Virus record (IMG/VR): IMGVR_UViG_3300011258_000485
Coordinates: 1 to 32,435 of that record
Strand: one strand, 5' to 3'
Source of the DNA: a virus
DNA length: 32,435 nt
Under the pieces are notes generated by a model, which had not been told where the DNA came from, ran no database searches, and saw only the letters and a list, made by a program, of their open reading frames with translations. Within the stretch, counting starts at the first letter, position 1; each line of letters starts with the position of its first letter. A program made the position numbers and the translations under genes. Positions 1 through 6,927 of this stretch are shown here, one piece after another.

Positions 1-84
1 ATCATCACATTTAAACACAGCACAGTGACTCTCAGTGGCTTCCTGATACAAACCTGAAGCCTCTATATCGACTATGAATTTCAT
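1..84 (-). CDS. DNA polymerase, T7 gp5-like, N-terminal 28 codons only
   Basis: This is the start of a leftward gene cut by the window edge. The ATG at 84 follows an AGGAG box. The first residues read MKFIVDIEASGL, then a T..HC.V pattern around residues 17-23. Family A phage polymerases of the T7 gp5 type begin this way: DIEA is the Exo I motif of the 3'-5' proofreading domain, with its metal-binding Asp and Glu. The gene starts 12 bases after the PAPS-reductase-like gene and so belongs to the same operon as the primase-helicase, which would be its replication partner. Only 28 codons are visible, so the polymerase domain itself is inferred. Confidence 0.8.
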   Translation of the reverse strand, partial: MKFIVDIEASGLYQEATESHCAVFKCDD

Positions 85-96
85 TCTATATAACTC

Positions 97-912
97 CTAA
101 AAAATACACTCGCAAGGTTTCTCATCCCTGTCAATCTTAGTATTAATACCTGCTTCCCTAACATCAGCCCAAAATGTCTGGAACTTGATACGCTCTGTCT
201 GTGGTATTCCTTTTCGTTTCATCTCCTCAAACAGGGGTTCTAGCCCCTCCAGTGTATTACCTTTTATTATTGTGTACCCTATTTCATCCTCTGCCCATTT
301 ACCCTTCTCATATATGTCAGGTCTAGTGCAATATACTACGTACCAATGTTGTTTCCCTGCCTTCAAGCACCCAATACAATTAGCATGTTTAAAGCTCTTG
401 TATTGCATAGGGGGTTGAATACCTAATTCCGTAGTACTTCCTACCAATTCCTCCCAATCAAAAGCTATGGGGTAGTCTGTCTTATACCCTTGCTGTCCCA
501 GTATACCGCTCCTCCGTTGTATTCTAACTGTCTCTCCTTTATCAAACCCGTAGTATATAACACAATCTTTATCAGAGAAGTTATCTTTTAAATATCTGTT
601 AAAAGGTTCTGTTTTAAGTCTACTTGTGCATAGCTCAGTCCCCGTTCCTACCTTAAATGCAGAAGCATCTACTACCACATCGAACTGGTCTGGTATAGAC
701 CCTATCTCTAGGTTCTTTATATTCGCATAAGTAATTGGAATACCTAAGTAGTTAGACACTTGTAACTTAAATCTCTTTATATCCGAATCCTCCACCCACT
801 CAGATATATCATGGTTAAGTAATATTGTATTCTCCGCTCCGAATCTCCTAGCTACAGCTATAGCCACCCTTGCTGAACTATGCCCCCCTGAATAACAAAC
901 GATATGTTTCAT
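97..912 (-). CDS. PAPS reductase-like PP-loop protein
   Basis: A 271-residue member of the adenine nucleotide alpha-hydrolase (PP-loop) fold. SGGHSS at residues 8-13 is the pyrophosphate-binding loop, with His where SGGxDS enzymes usually have Asp. CTSRLKTEPF (95-104) resembles the cysteine/lysine segment of phosphoadenosine phosphosulfate reductases. CIGC (179-182) and CEC (267-269) suggest a metal or Fe-S site, as in APS reductase and DndC-type proteins. Phages often carry such genes; the role is unsettled and could be sulfur metabolism or nucleic acid modification. It lies between the sigma-like genes and DNA polymerase with almost no spacing and has a GGAGAG ribosome site. The fold call is firm; the substrate is unknown. 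Confidence 0.75.
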   Translation of the reverse strand: MKHIVCYSGGHSSARVAIAVARRFGAENTILLNHDISEWVEDSDIKRFKLQVSNYLGIPITYANIKNLEIGSIPDQFDVVVDASAFKVGTGTELCTSRLKTEPFNRYLKDNFSDKDCVIYYGFDKGETVRIQRRSGILGQQGYKTDYPIAFDWEELVGSTTELGIQPPMQYKSFKHANCIGCLKAGKQHWYVVYCTRPDIYEKGKWAEDEIGYTIIKGNTLEGLEPLFEEMKRKGIPQTERIKFQTFWADVREAGINTKIDRDEKPCECIF

Positions 913-913
913 A

Positions 914-1387
914 CTACTCTCCAGTTAATTTCCTCAGTGTGTACAAGTGTCTTTGACTAACAGCTTGTCTACTCACACCCTCTACCTTAGCTTGCTCACT
1001 ACATGTTGTTGCACCACTAATTAAGTCCAGTGTAAGTTGGTCTGCATTAGATAGCAACTCATTTATATATATTTCATCTTCCACTGATAGCTCATAACCT
1101 CCTTGCTCCCTATCTAAGTACTCCTTGTCTCTCTCTTCAATACGTGTGGCTTCATTGAATGCTCTATGCTTACCTTCTTTAACCTTCCTAGTACCCATGA
1201 AGTTCTTGAACACGTAGGGTATTAATGTTGTTGGCTTACCTTTCTCGGGGTCATACTTAGCATACAAATGAAAGTGAATGAAGAAGTCTTGATATACATC
1301 ATCTCTATCTTGCTCAGGAATCTTCCACTTACGGATTAGATTGTGTATGAATCCTTCATGCTCTGTTAAGTCCAAGTACTCAATCAT
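914..1387 (-). CDS. ECF-type sigma factor-like protein (copy B)
   Basis: A 157-residue protein with the two-domain layout of small sigma70-family factors. Residues 10-75 look like region 2: DDVYQDF at 29-35, then a hydrophobic helix and a basic stretch around TRKVKEGKHR. Residues 105-155 look like region 4, with a helix-turn-helix centred on VEGVSRQAVSQR (135-146). It is a paralogue of the next gene upstream: both share EH..F...L, IP, DD.YQDF, TT.I...FK.F...R and EGV.RQA...R at matching positions. The ATG overlaps the upstream stop (ATGA) after a GAGG box. The likely role is to direct host RNA polymerase to phage promoters. A non-sigma DNA-binding role is possible because recognition residues cannot be judged by eye. 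Confidence 0.65.
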   Translation of the reverse strand: MIEYLDLTEHEGFIHNLIRKWKIPEQDRDDVYQDFFIHFHLYAKYDPEKGKPTTLIPYVFKNFMGTRKVKEGKHRAFNEATRIEERDKEYLDREQGGYELSVEDEIYINELLSNADQLTLDLISGATTCSEQAKVEGVSRQAVSQRHLYTLRKLTGE

Positions 1388-1845
1388 GCGTAATCCTCCA
1401 TGTAATCCTCTGTAGCTATAGCCATGAGCTTCTTGAGTCTTGTCTCTATAGCTTGCCTTGTAACACCTTCTTCCTTAGCGATAATAGCAGGTGTCTTGTT
1501 AGTGTTGAGTAGTGTCTTAAACAGTGGAGGTAGTTTCTTATAGAGTCTATCAACATCTACACTAGCTTCCATATCCTTATTGTATCCCATCTCTTCTACG
1601 TTATCCATGTTAACTAACTCACCTTGTCTCTTCTTCATGCTGTATCTACTGGCTCTGTGAGATAAGAAACTCTTAAACAGTAGTGCAATCCATGTAGTTA
1701 ATGCATATTGACTGTTGTACTCTTGTGGTCTTGAGTAGTAATACACACAGAAGTCTTGGTATGTATCGTCTTTAATAGCGTGTGGAATATTAGCTCTCTC
1801 TAGTAGCATGAATACAAACTTCCTATGCTCTTCTAAATTAATCAT
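1384..1845 (-). CDS. ECF-type sigma factor-like protein (copy A)
   Basis: A 153-residue protein built like its downstream neighbour. Residues 10-72 resemble sigma region 2, with KDDTYQDF at 25-32, TTWIALLFKSF at 50-60 and a basic HRASRYSMKKR tail. Residues 98-145 resemble region 4, with LPPLFKTLL followed by a helix-turn-helix around KEEGVTRQAIETRLKKL. The start follows GGAGA and overlaps the upstream gene by four bases; its own stop overlaps the next start. The tandem pair suggests duplication and divergence. It probably binds host core RNA polymerase, perhaps with different promoter preference or timing from copy B. No anti-sigma gene is seen. Confidence 0.65.
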   Translation of the reverse strand: MINLEEHRKFVFMLLERANIPHAIKDDTYQDFCVYYYSRPQEYNSQYALTTWIALLFKSFLSHRASRYSMKKRQGELVNMDNVEEMGYNKDMEASVDVDRLYKKLPPLFKTLLNTNKTPAIIAKEEGVTRQAIETRLKKLMAIATEDYMEDYA

Positions 1846-2045
1846 ACAATCTCCAATAAGTTAGCAGGGAATACATATCCTGCATCTGTATAAACACTAA
1901 GGCTGTGGTCGTATGTGCCTAAGTCCGTATTAACTACTTGCATATCTTGTAACTCTAGTACGGGTACATCTTCTAAGTATATAGATACAAGCTGTTCTGC
2001 ATTACCTGTGTAGTTAACTGTATCACCTACTGTTATTCTATTCAT
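1842..2045 (-). CDS. hypothetical protein, 67 aa
   Basis: A small acidic protein of 67 residues, not recognised. It is rich in beta-branched residues (VGDTVNYTG near the start, YDHSLSVYTDAGYVFPANLLEIV-type strand pattern at the end), suggesting a small beta fold. No cysteine pairs or membrane segment are visible. The ATG at 2045 follows GAGGT and overlaps the end of the primase-helicase gene by eight bases; its stop overlaps the sigma-like gene downstream. It is therefore translated as part of the replication/transcription operon. No function can be assigned. Confidence 0.7.
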   Translation of the reverse strand: MNRITVGDTVNYTGNAEQLVSIYLEDVPVLELQDMQVVNTDLGTYDHSLSVYTDAGYVFPANLLEIV

Positions 2046-4647
2046 CGTGTTCTACCTCTGATAGTTTGCCCTTACTGGGATTCCATATTAAATCAACTTT
2101 ACCTACTGCATTATACTCACGTTCTCGTATGACATGCAACACTCTTCTCTTATTTAAATACTCAGCATCTTCACCTTCTGTTAACATCCATGCTTGCATT
2201 GCTATAGCTACATCGCATGTTTGAACCATAGCCGTACTACCTGCGAAGTCGTCACCAACTGCTACTCTGCCTTCTTCCCACTTAGTTCCATCTCTTACCT
2301 TGTTAAAGTGACAGAAGATAAACACGGTATAGCCTAGACTCTTGGCATCCTCAGCAACTTCCCTTGTCATAGTGTGCAAGAAGTCATTCTTCTCACTAGC
2401 ACTCATACCCGATGATAAGTTAGTGATTGGGTCAATGAAGAAATACTTAATACCTCTACTTAGATATGCTTCCCGCATTAACTGTCGCACTTCTCCCCAT
2501 CTAGGGGTTTGATTCCTTTCTAGTACGAACAACTTACCAGATAGTAATGCGCTTGCTCTATCTACATCCTCTGGATTAACTTTAATCTTTGGGTCATAGA
2601 ACACCTTACCAACTGCTGCCCCTGCCATCCTACGTAGTGTACCTTCTTCACTCTCTTCTGGTTTAATAGCGAAGATAGGTTCGTTATGATGTAGCATAAG
2701 ATGTGTAGCTATCTCATTCACCAATGTACTGTTATGCACTACAGTATAATCCTCTAATAAGAATCTATTGTCCCCGTCAACCTTTATGGATGCGTACATA
2801 CCCTTCTTCATAGAACCCCGAGAGAAACCTGTTCTTGTGGGATTCCTTTTGGCTGTACCAACAAGTTGCTTACGGGGTACTCTACAAGGTAAGTTAAATG
2901 CTCCACTTATATGAACCCTGTAGTACGTACCCTCAAAACCCAAAGATTTGATAGTCCCTTTCTTCTCTTTCATCGTAGCTCTGAAACCTAAGCTACGGGA
3001 TAACATCATAATACCTTTTGCAAATAATCTCTGCTTGACAGTTACTTCATATACATTTCTATCAAGTGAACCATCAGTGTCTAGTATCCCTGCAAGAAGT
3101 AAGCGCCTATCCTCATAACTACTGTACAAATAGTTATCTGGTATCATCTTCTGTTTCAAGCATTCTCTGTTGTGCTCTACAATCCCCTTCAGAGTTACAT
3201 TTATACTACCACTCGCGTACTCGTAGTCCTTAACAGGGTGGTGTTCCTCACCTCTCAGTATGGTGGGAGCGTCATCTTTATTTAAAGTGCATCTACCATT
3301 CCCTACATGCCCATCACCTAGCCAAACACCAAACAAGTAAGGATTCCATACAGGTTTTTGATTGAGAAATCTTGGGACGCTAACATGGAACTGTTGACCC
3401 TTCTCCCAATCATAAGGTGCTATATCCTTAACTTCTCTCTCTTTGTAACCCCCTTCCGAGTAGTAGCATAATGTATGATTAGGAGTAACCCAAAAATCCA
3501 TACCTTTGTTTTGTTTTATCTCTACCAAGTCCCCTATTGCGATAAAGTTATCTTGAACAGTCACAAAGCCGTCAACACCCATCAACTTATCGCCTACCTC
3601 CACCTTCCCTGCTTGCTTTACACTTCCGTCTGCCATCCTTACAGGCGTGTAAACTTCTAAGCACTTACCTGCCTTCTCAGGCGCACCTACGTATATAGTA
3701 GTACCTAACCTAATCCCTCGTAGTAAATCAGTCAATCCTTTATACGGAAATGATAATCCAAACTCAGGTTCTTTCTTAACTATATCGAAGTCCGATGATG
3801 TGAACTCCTTAATACCACTGGATAATGGTACACCTGCATTATAACAAGAACTAACTAATTCCTTCTCCTTACCTTGCTTAACCATTTCATTGCTGTCTTT
3901 CTCTGTGTACTTAGCAATCTTAACAGCATAATCGCTAGGGAATAAAGCTCTGATATCCTTTGTGGCGCTACTACCTGCATCATCCATATCTGGCAAGAAC
4001 ACTACTTGCTTCCACTTGTCTATGATGTGTTTAAGTATGGGTTGCAGTGTCTTTATAACACTCTCATTACCTTGCTTTAATGAGATAACCGCTACTTTCT
4101 GTTTCTTCTCTCGCATCCATGCCGTGAATGTAGCTACAGCATCCTCTTCACCTTCAGTAATGTATAATGTATATCCTCCTATCTCCAGTGCTTGTAACCA
4201 TCCAAATGGTAGAGCATTGCGTACACTACCTAATGCATAAAAGTTCTTTGGATTATGTACTCTTACCTTATACCCTGTAACTTCATTGGTATCATCAAGC
4301 ATTGGGTAGTATGTCTCTGTTACAGTCCTGCCATCTTGTCTACTAACCCCATGCTTAACACCGAAGTGTCTATATGCACCTGCTTTTAATCCTCTCTCAT
4401 TGTTGTCTAATGTTCTTAATTCCTGTACCCATGATATGTCCTGTGGTTCTTTCTCGACATACGGTGTGTCACTCTCTGGAATCTCTGATAGTGCCTTCTC
4501 TGTGTAGTACTTACTGCCATGCACTTGTTCATCATGGTTAGAAGAGAAACAATAACCTGTCTTCTTATCATCTTCCACCCACATGTTAAGCCCATCACTG
4601 CTACCACATCGAGGACAGTGTATCTTGCCTTGATGACTACCTGCCAT
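2038..4647 (-). CDS. T7 gp4-like primase-helicase, interrupted by an intein
   Basis: An 869-residue precursor; without the intein (329-639) the protein is 558 residues, close to T7 gp4 (566). It makes primers and unwinds the replication fork as a ring. The zinc-binding part of the primase has C11, C14, C33 and H38. The TOPRIM part has TEGEED (164-169) and DMDD (220-223). The RecA-like helicase has Walker A GAPEKAGK-S, split by the intein, Walker B FFIDP (736-740), the FIFCHFNK segment (777-783) and REREYN (841-846). The C-terminus is acidic (SEVEHDE), as in T7 gp4, where it contacts polymerase. The start has a GGGAGA box and overlaps the stop of a 28-residue membrane peptide. Confidence 0.93.
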   Translation of the reverse strand: MAGSHQGKIHCPRCGSSDGLNMWVEDDKKTGYCFSSNHDEQVHGSKYYTEKALSEIPESDTPYVEKEPQDISWVQELRTLDNNERGLKAGAYRHFGVKHGVSRQDGRTVTETYYPMLDDTNEVTGYKVRVHNPKNFYALGSVRNALPFGWLQALEIGGYTLYITEGEEDAVATFTAWMREKKQKVAVISLKQGNESVIKTLQPILKHIIDKWKQVVFLPDMDDAGSSATKDIRALFPSDYAVKIAKYTEKDSNEMVKQGKEKELVSSCYNAGVPLSSGIKEFTSSDFDIVKKEPEFGLSFPYKGLTDLLRGIRLGTTIYVGAPEKAGKCLEVYTPVRMADGSVKQAGKVEVGDKLMGVDGFVTVQDNFIAIGDLVEIKQNKGMDFWVTPNHTLCYYSEGGYKEREVKDIAPYDWEKGQQFHVSVPRFLNQKPVWNPYLFGVWLGDGHVGNGRCTLNKDDAPTILRGEEHHPVKDYEYASGSINVTLKGIVEHNRECLKQKMIPDNYLYSSYEDRRLLLAGILDTDGSLDRNVYEVTVKQRLFAKGIMMLSRSLGFRATMKEKKGTIKSLGFEGTYYRVHISGAFNLPCRVPRKQLVGTAKRNPTRTGFSRGSMKKGMYASIKVDGDNRFLLEDYTVVHNSTLVNEIATHLMLHHNEPIFAIKPEESEEGTLRRMAGAAVGKVFYDPKIKVNPEDVDRASALLSGKLFVLERNQTPRWGEVRQLMREAYLSRGIKYFFIDPITNLSSGMSASEKNDFLHTMTREVAEDAKSLGYTVFIFCHFNKVRDGTKWEEGRVAVGDDFAGSTAMVQTCDVAIAMQAWMLTEGEDAEYLNKRRVLHVIREREYNAVGKVDLIWNPSKGKLSEVEHDE
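2731..3663 (-). mobile_element. intein with LAGLIDADG homing endonuclease in the helicase P-loop
   Basis: A 311-residue in-frame insertion from Cys329 to Asn639 of the primase-helicase precursor. Splicing signs: Cys1 at the N-terminal junction, a block B motif TPNH (388-391), the terminal VVHN, and Ser640 as the +1 residue. Precise removal restores GAPEKAGKS, a proper Walker A. Two LAGLIDADG-type motifs are present: LFGVWLGDG (438-446, Asp445) and LLAGILDTDG (517-526, Asp525). Both acidic catalytic residues are kept, so the endonuclease may still be active and able to spread the element into intein-free alleles. Helicase activity must depend on splicing because the P-loop is split. Splicing motifs are seen directly; activity is inferred. 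Confidence 0.93.
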
Positions 4648-4733
4648 TACTTTCTCCCTATAAAGTAATTAATTATAGAACCTAATACAAATCCCGCACA
4701 TACCGATATTATAAATATTATAAAGATGTCCAT
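4647..4733 (-). CDS. 28-residue single-span membrane peptide
   Basis: A short open frame from the ATG at 4733 to a TAA at 4647-4649. The peptide begins MDIFIIFIISVCAGFVLG and ends FIGRK, so nearly all of it is one membrane helix with a positive C-terminal tail. A strong GGGGAAGGG ribosome site precedes it, and its stop overlaps the primase-helicase ATG (TAATG). That arrangement suggests it is translated and couples to the helicase gene. It parallels another 28-residue membrane peptide at 6026-6112. Function unknown; a host-membrane effector is possible, but a leader role for downstream translation cannot be excluded. Confidence 0.6.
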   Translation of the reverse strand: MDIFIIFIISVCAGFVLGSIINYFIGRK

Positions 4734-4756
4734 CACCCTTCCCCTTCAGTTGTCAG

Positions 4757-4816
4757 CATAAATCACCGTTATCGTGTATTTTACTGATATTATTGTAATA
4801 ACTTGCCATAAATCAC
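4757..4816. repeat. 10-bp direct repeat CATAAATCAC, 50 bp apart
   Basis: CATAAATCAC occurs at 4757-4766 and 4807-4816, exactly 50 bp start to start, in the 95-bp gap between two leftward genes. In the transcribed direction the copies read GTGATTTATG. A TAAAAT sequence lies between them on the minus strand, without a recognisable -35 box. The repeat may be a protein binding site pair; this is tentative. Confidence 0.35.
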
Positions 4817-4828
4817 TAGTATTGGTGT

Positions 4829-5317
4829 TCATTGGCTATCGTCTTTTAGTTGCTTGGCTTGTTCTAATAAGTTCTCGCTGTAATAGATAGCGTCTTGAGA
4901 TAAACCCATCCCAAACCCTCTATCATACAACTCTTCTATAGTAGGCGGTGCATCTACGAACCACGGGTAATTTTGGACAGTTTCGGCAACTTGAAATACA
5001 TACATTTGAACACCCTTAGCCCGTTGCTCCAAGTCGCGCGTTGCTATAATTTTCAATAGCTCGTCACTGCAATCAACTTTGCTTAACCCTTGCATCATTG
5101 CTTTAGCTATCCAACCAAGAGCTTTTAGGTTTTCTTTCTCAAGCTCTGCAATCTTCTTGTCTTGCGCTCCTACATACTTGTGCATTTCGACTAGCACTTC
5201 ATCTTCAAGTAAGGGACAAGTACCAAGTCTTGCTTTGTTAGCAATAGCGCACATTGAGTCCCACTCTTCTAATATATATTGTGGAGGTTCAAACATGGCG
5301 GTTAGTGTTGATTTCAT
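4829..5317 (-). CDS. hypothetical protein, 162 aa, coiled coil
   Basis: A 162-residue protein, not recognised. The central part (about residues 50-70, AQDKKIAELEKENLKALGW) predicts a short coiled coil, and the rest looks mixed helical and soluble. Its last residues, LEQAKQLKDD, resemble the end of the 97-residue protein encoded at 5736-6029 (HRAKQLKEQ), and the two genes share 15 identical bases there. The ATG overlaps the upstream stop (ATGA) after an AAAGGCGG box. It is part of the leftward early/middle operon of small genes. No function is assigned. Confidence 0.75.
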   Translation of the reverse strand: MKSTLTAMFEPPQYILEEWDSMCAIANKARLGTCPLLEDEVLVEMHKYVGAQDKKIAELEKENLKALGWIAKAMMQGLSKVDCSDELLKIIATRDLEQRAKGVQMYVFQVAETVQNYPWFVDAPPTIEELYDRGFGMGLSQDAIYYSENLLEQAKQLKDDSQ

Positions 5318-5739
5318 AAATTACCGCCTTTTAGAACATACTCACAGCTATAATCTTCATCGTTAATTTCTGTGAAAATATACATTTCATTGGGTAGAAG
5401 TGCTGCGCGTTGTATCTCTACTTCGTCACCGACTTGCGCACCATCCTCGAACTTTAGGTGCATCAATTCTTCGATTGAATCGTGACTTACTTCTGTGTTG
5501 CTTGCATCCCAGAAAAGTTCTGGGTTTAGTTTTTTCTCTAACTCAGCATTCTTCTTTCTAAGCTCGACAAGTTCTGCTATGTCTGCGAGTGAGCTTTGTA
5601 TATTTGGTCTAGCTGGATTCCAAGAATACCCCGACCAAGTTAAAGGCCTCCCGACACTATCAGTTTTAACATAACTACCCAGCTCAGAAATGTGAGTAGC
5701 ACCCTCTGGTGCATTGTCCAGTATTTCTTGGTTAGTCAT
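5314..5739 (-). CDS. hypothetical protein, 141 aa
   Basis: I chose the ATG at 5739 (MTNQEILDNAPEGATHI): it follows AGGAG at a good distance and overlaps the upstream stop by four bases (ATGA). An in-frame ATG at 5778 lies inside the upstream gene. The N-terminal part (NAPEGATHISELGSYVK) resembles small phage proteins with that segment. The middle has a short Lys/Glu coiled coil (ELRKKNAELEKKLNPE), and the C-terminus is acidic. No catalytic motif or membrane segment is visible. Confidence 0.75.
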   Translation of the reverse strand: MTNQEILDNAPEGATHISELGSYVKTDSVGRPLTWSGYSWNPARPNIQSSLADIAELVELRKKNAELEKKLNPELFWDASNTEVSHDSIEELMHLKFEDGAQVGDEVEIQRAALLPNEMYIFTEINDEDYSCEYVLKGGNL

Positions 5740-6029
5740 TCGCCTTGCTCCTTTAGTTGCTTGGCTCGGTGTAGCCATGAATAGTACATTGCAAGCCGAG
5801 CGTAACCGTCAGCAGATTCAGCATCAATAATCATTTGCGCTAAATCCTCCATCTCTGCTATGCGCTTTCTAAGCTCGTACACTTCTTTTGGAGTCCAGTC
5901 TACATCATCGCAAGCACAGTCGCCTTGATGTCGTGCCATACAGTGACAACCCATACCTTCGTAATAAATATCTTCTATGCTTTGCTTCTTATCTTCCAAC
6001 TGCTCCAGTGTTAGTTCTTTTATATTCAT
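5736..6029 (-). CDS. hypothetical protein, 97 aa, His/Cys-rich segment
   Basis: A 97-residue protein. Residues 28-40 contain CHCMARHQGDCACDD, a dense Cys/His group that could bind a metal. The rest is helical, with ELRKRIAEMEDLAQM as a probable short coiled coil. The end, LHRAKQLKEQ, resembles the end of the 162-residue protein at 4829-5317. The ATG at 6029 has an AGGAG box and overlaps the TGA of the upstream 28-residue membrane peptide. Not recognised; metal binding is inferred from spacing only. Confidence 0.75.
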   Translation of the reverse strand: MNIKELTLEQLEDKKQSIEDIYYEGMGCHCMARHQGDCACDDVDWTPKEVYELRKRIAEMEDLAQMIIDAESADGYARLAMYYSWLHRAKQLKEQGE

Positions 6030-6112
6030 TTCTTTCTCCTAAATAAATCTTTAATTAAAACTATAATAAGTATAGATATACATAACATTAACCAAGATAA
6101 TACTAAAAACAT
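6026..6112 (-). CDS. 28-residue single-span membrane peptide
   Basis: A short open frame from the ATG at 6112 to a TGA at 6026-6028. The peptide starts MFLVLSWLMLCISILIIVLI and ends KDLFRRKK: one hydrophobic helix with a strongly positive tail. AGAGGA precedes the ATG by eight bases. Its ATG overlaps the upstream gene's stop (TAATG), and its stop overlaps the downstream start (ATGA). It has the same length, build and coupling as the peptide at 4647-4733 but no clear sequence similarity to it. Likely a real small membrane protein; function unknown. Confidence 0.6.
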   Translation of the reverse strand: MFLVLSWLMLCISILIIVLIKDLFRRKK

Positions 6113-6324
6113 TATACATTTCCTCTGTGAATGTAGCTCTCTAATGTATAACGTGTCGTGCTTAATGGTATCATCATGTAATTTGCCAGTCCTGATAATG
6201 TCTCATAACATCTACCCTCATACCACCACTGACTATCAATATATTCTAATTGTTCTCCAGTTGCAACTAATTTATTCAATAGTGTGATATTCTTTGTGTC
6301 GTGTTTATTGCGTATTAATAGCAT
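6112..6324 (-). CDS. hypothetical protein, 70 aa
   Basis: A 70-residue soluble protein, not recognised. The middle holds SQWWYEGRCYETLSGLANYM, and the end, PLSTTRYTLESYIHRGN, could be the recognition part of a small helix-turn-helix-like fold, though the match is weak. The ATG follows AGAGGGG. It lies one base from the end of the Cys-rich 94-residue gene upstream, and its stop overlaps the start of a membrane peptide. Confidence 0.7.
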   Translation of the reverse strand: MLLIRNKHDTKNITLLNKLVATGEQLEYIDSQWWYEGRCYETLSGLANYMMIPLSTTRYTLESYIHRGNV

Positions 6325-6325
6325 T

Positions 6326-6610
6326 TTAAGCCCCTCTTATAGTTAAGCTGTAGGGTAGCTCAGGTGAACCCAAGAAGTCGTCTAATTCAGTGCTTAAAAC
6401 CCGCTTCTTGGCACTTCTATTAACCTTCTCTGGGTCAACTTGCCATGTGTGTCTATCACCATCCACTAAAGGTCTAAGATTATACAATGCACATGATGGT
6501 GCTGTACAGTCTGTTACTTGCTGCCTCCATGTTCCACTACCACCACTACCATCATAAATGCACTGCTTGCACATTAGGTCTATTTGTTTTCTCATGCTAG
6601 GCTTTTTCAT
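6326..6610 (-). CDS. small phage protein with four-cysteine zinc-finger-like motif, 94 aa
   Basis: A 94-residue protein with C14-x2-C17 and C35-x4-C40, embedded in CKQCIYDGSGGSGTWRQQ and CTAPSCALYNLRP. Small phage proteins with this CxxCIYD...GTWRQQV..CT...C.LY..RP pattern are common and of unknown function; zinc binding is likely. The start has a GGAGA box and overlaps the upstream gene by four bases. The family recognition comes from pattern memory, not a search. Confidence 0.75.
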   Translation of the reverse strand: MKKPSMRKQIDLMCKQCIYDGSGGSGTWRQQVTDCTAPSCALYNLRPLVDGDRHTWQVDPEKVNRSAKKRVLSTELDDFLGSPELPYSLTIRGA

Positions 6611-6822
6611 TTCTTTTCTCCAGTCTGAATTTCAATTATTTCTACTGCGTTTCTATCGAATACTAGATATGTGTCTTCGGGTACATGTTTGGAATTAAAT
6701 TCATTGCTGCTAATATAATACAATCCCATCATACTAGTAGCATTGAACTCCTTACCTACGCTACTTTGTATACCTGCATATCCGTTAGTATGTATTAATT
6801 TTACTCTATATCTCAGTGACAT
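6607..6822 (-). CDS. hypothetical protein, 71 aa
   Basis: A 71-residue protein of mainly beta character (YRVKLIHTNGY, DTYLVFDRNAVEIIEIQ). Not recognised. It is the first gene after a 218-bp gap holding a candidate leftward promoter and 10-bp repeats, so it probably heads a transcription unit that runs down to the primase-helicase. The ATG at 6822 follows AGAAGG. Confidence 0.7.
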   Translation of the reverse strand: MSLRYRVKLIHTNGYAGIQSSVGKEFNATSMMGLYYISSNEFNSKHVPEDTYLVFDRNAVEIIEIQTGEKK

Positions 6823-6898
6823 ATAATTTACCTTCTAATGTTGTATTTACTACCCCTGTTTTAAATATGTATACTAATATTGACTACTCAGGATTAAT

Positions 6899-6927
6899 AT
6901 TATAATTACTATAGTGTATATCTATAC
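6899..6927 (-). promoter_or_regulatory. candidate leftward promoter with repeat in place of -35
   Basis: On the minus strand a perfect TATAAT (6904 to 6899) is preceded by a 17-base spacer, and the -35 position reads GTATAG (6927 to 6922), not TTGACA. That hexamer is part of a tandem 10-bp repeat extending upstream. The predicted start is about 70 bases before the gene at 6822. A good -10 with a replaced -35 suggests activator or alternative-sigma control. No experimental support. Confidence 0.4.

Noticed and set aside
4416-4607. Minus-strand frame inside the primase domain
   Set aside because: It lies in another frame over conserved primase sequence and has no ribosome site.
6905-6920. CACTATAG on the minus strand and ACTATAG at 9853, like the core of T7/SP6 RNA polymerase promoters
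   Set aside because: The match is limited to the core; upstream recognition bases do not agree, and ACTATAG also occurs inside genes (for example near 21530, 24575 and 27690). No phage RNA polymerase gene is visible.
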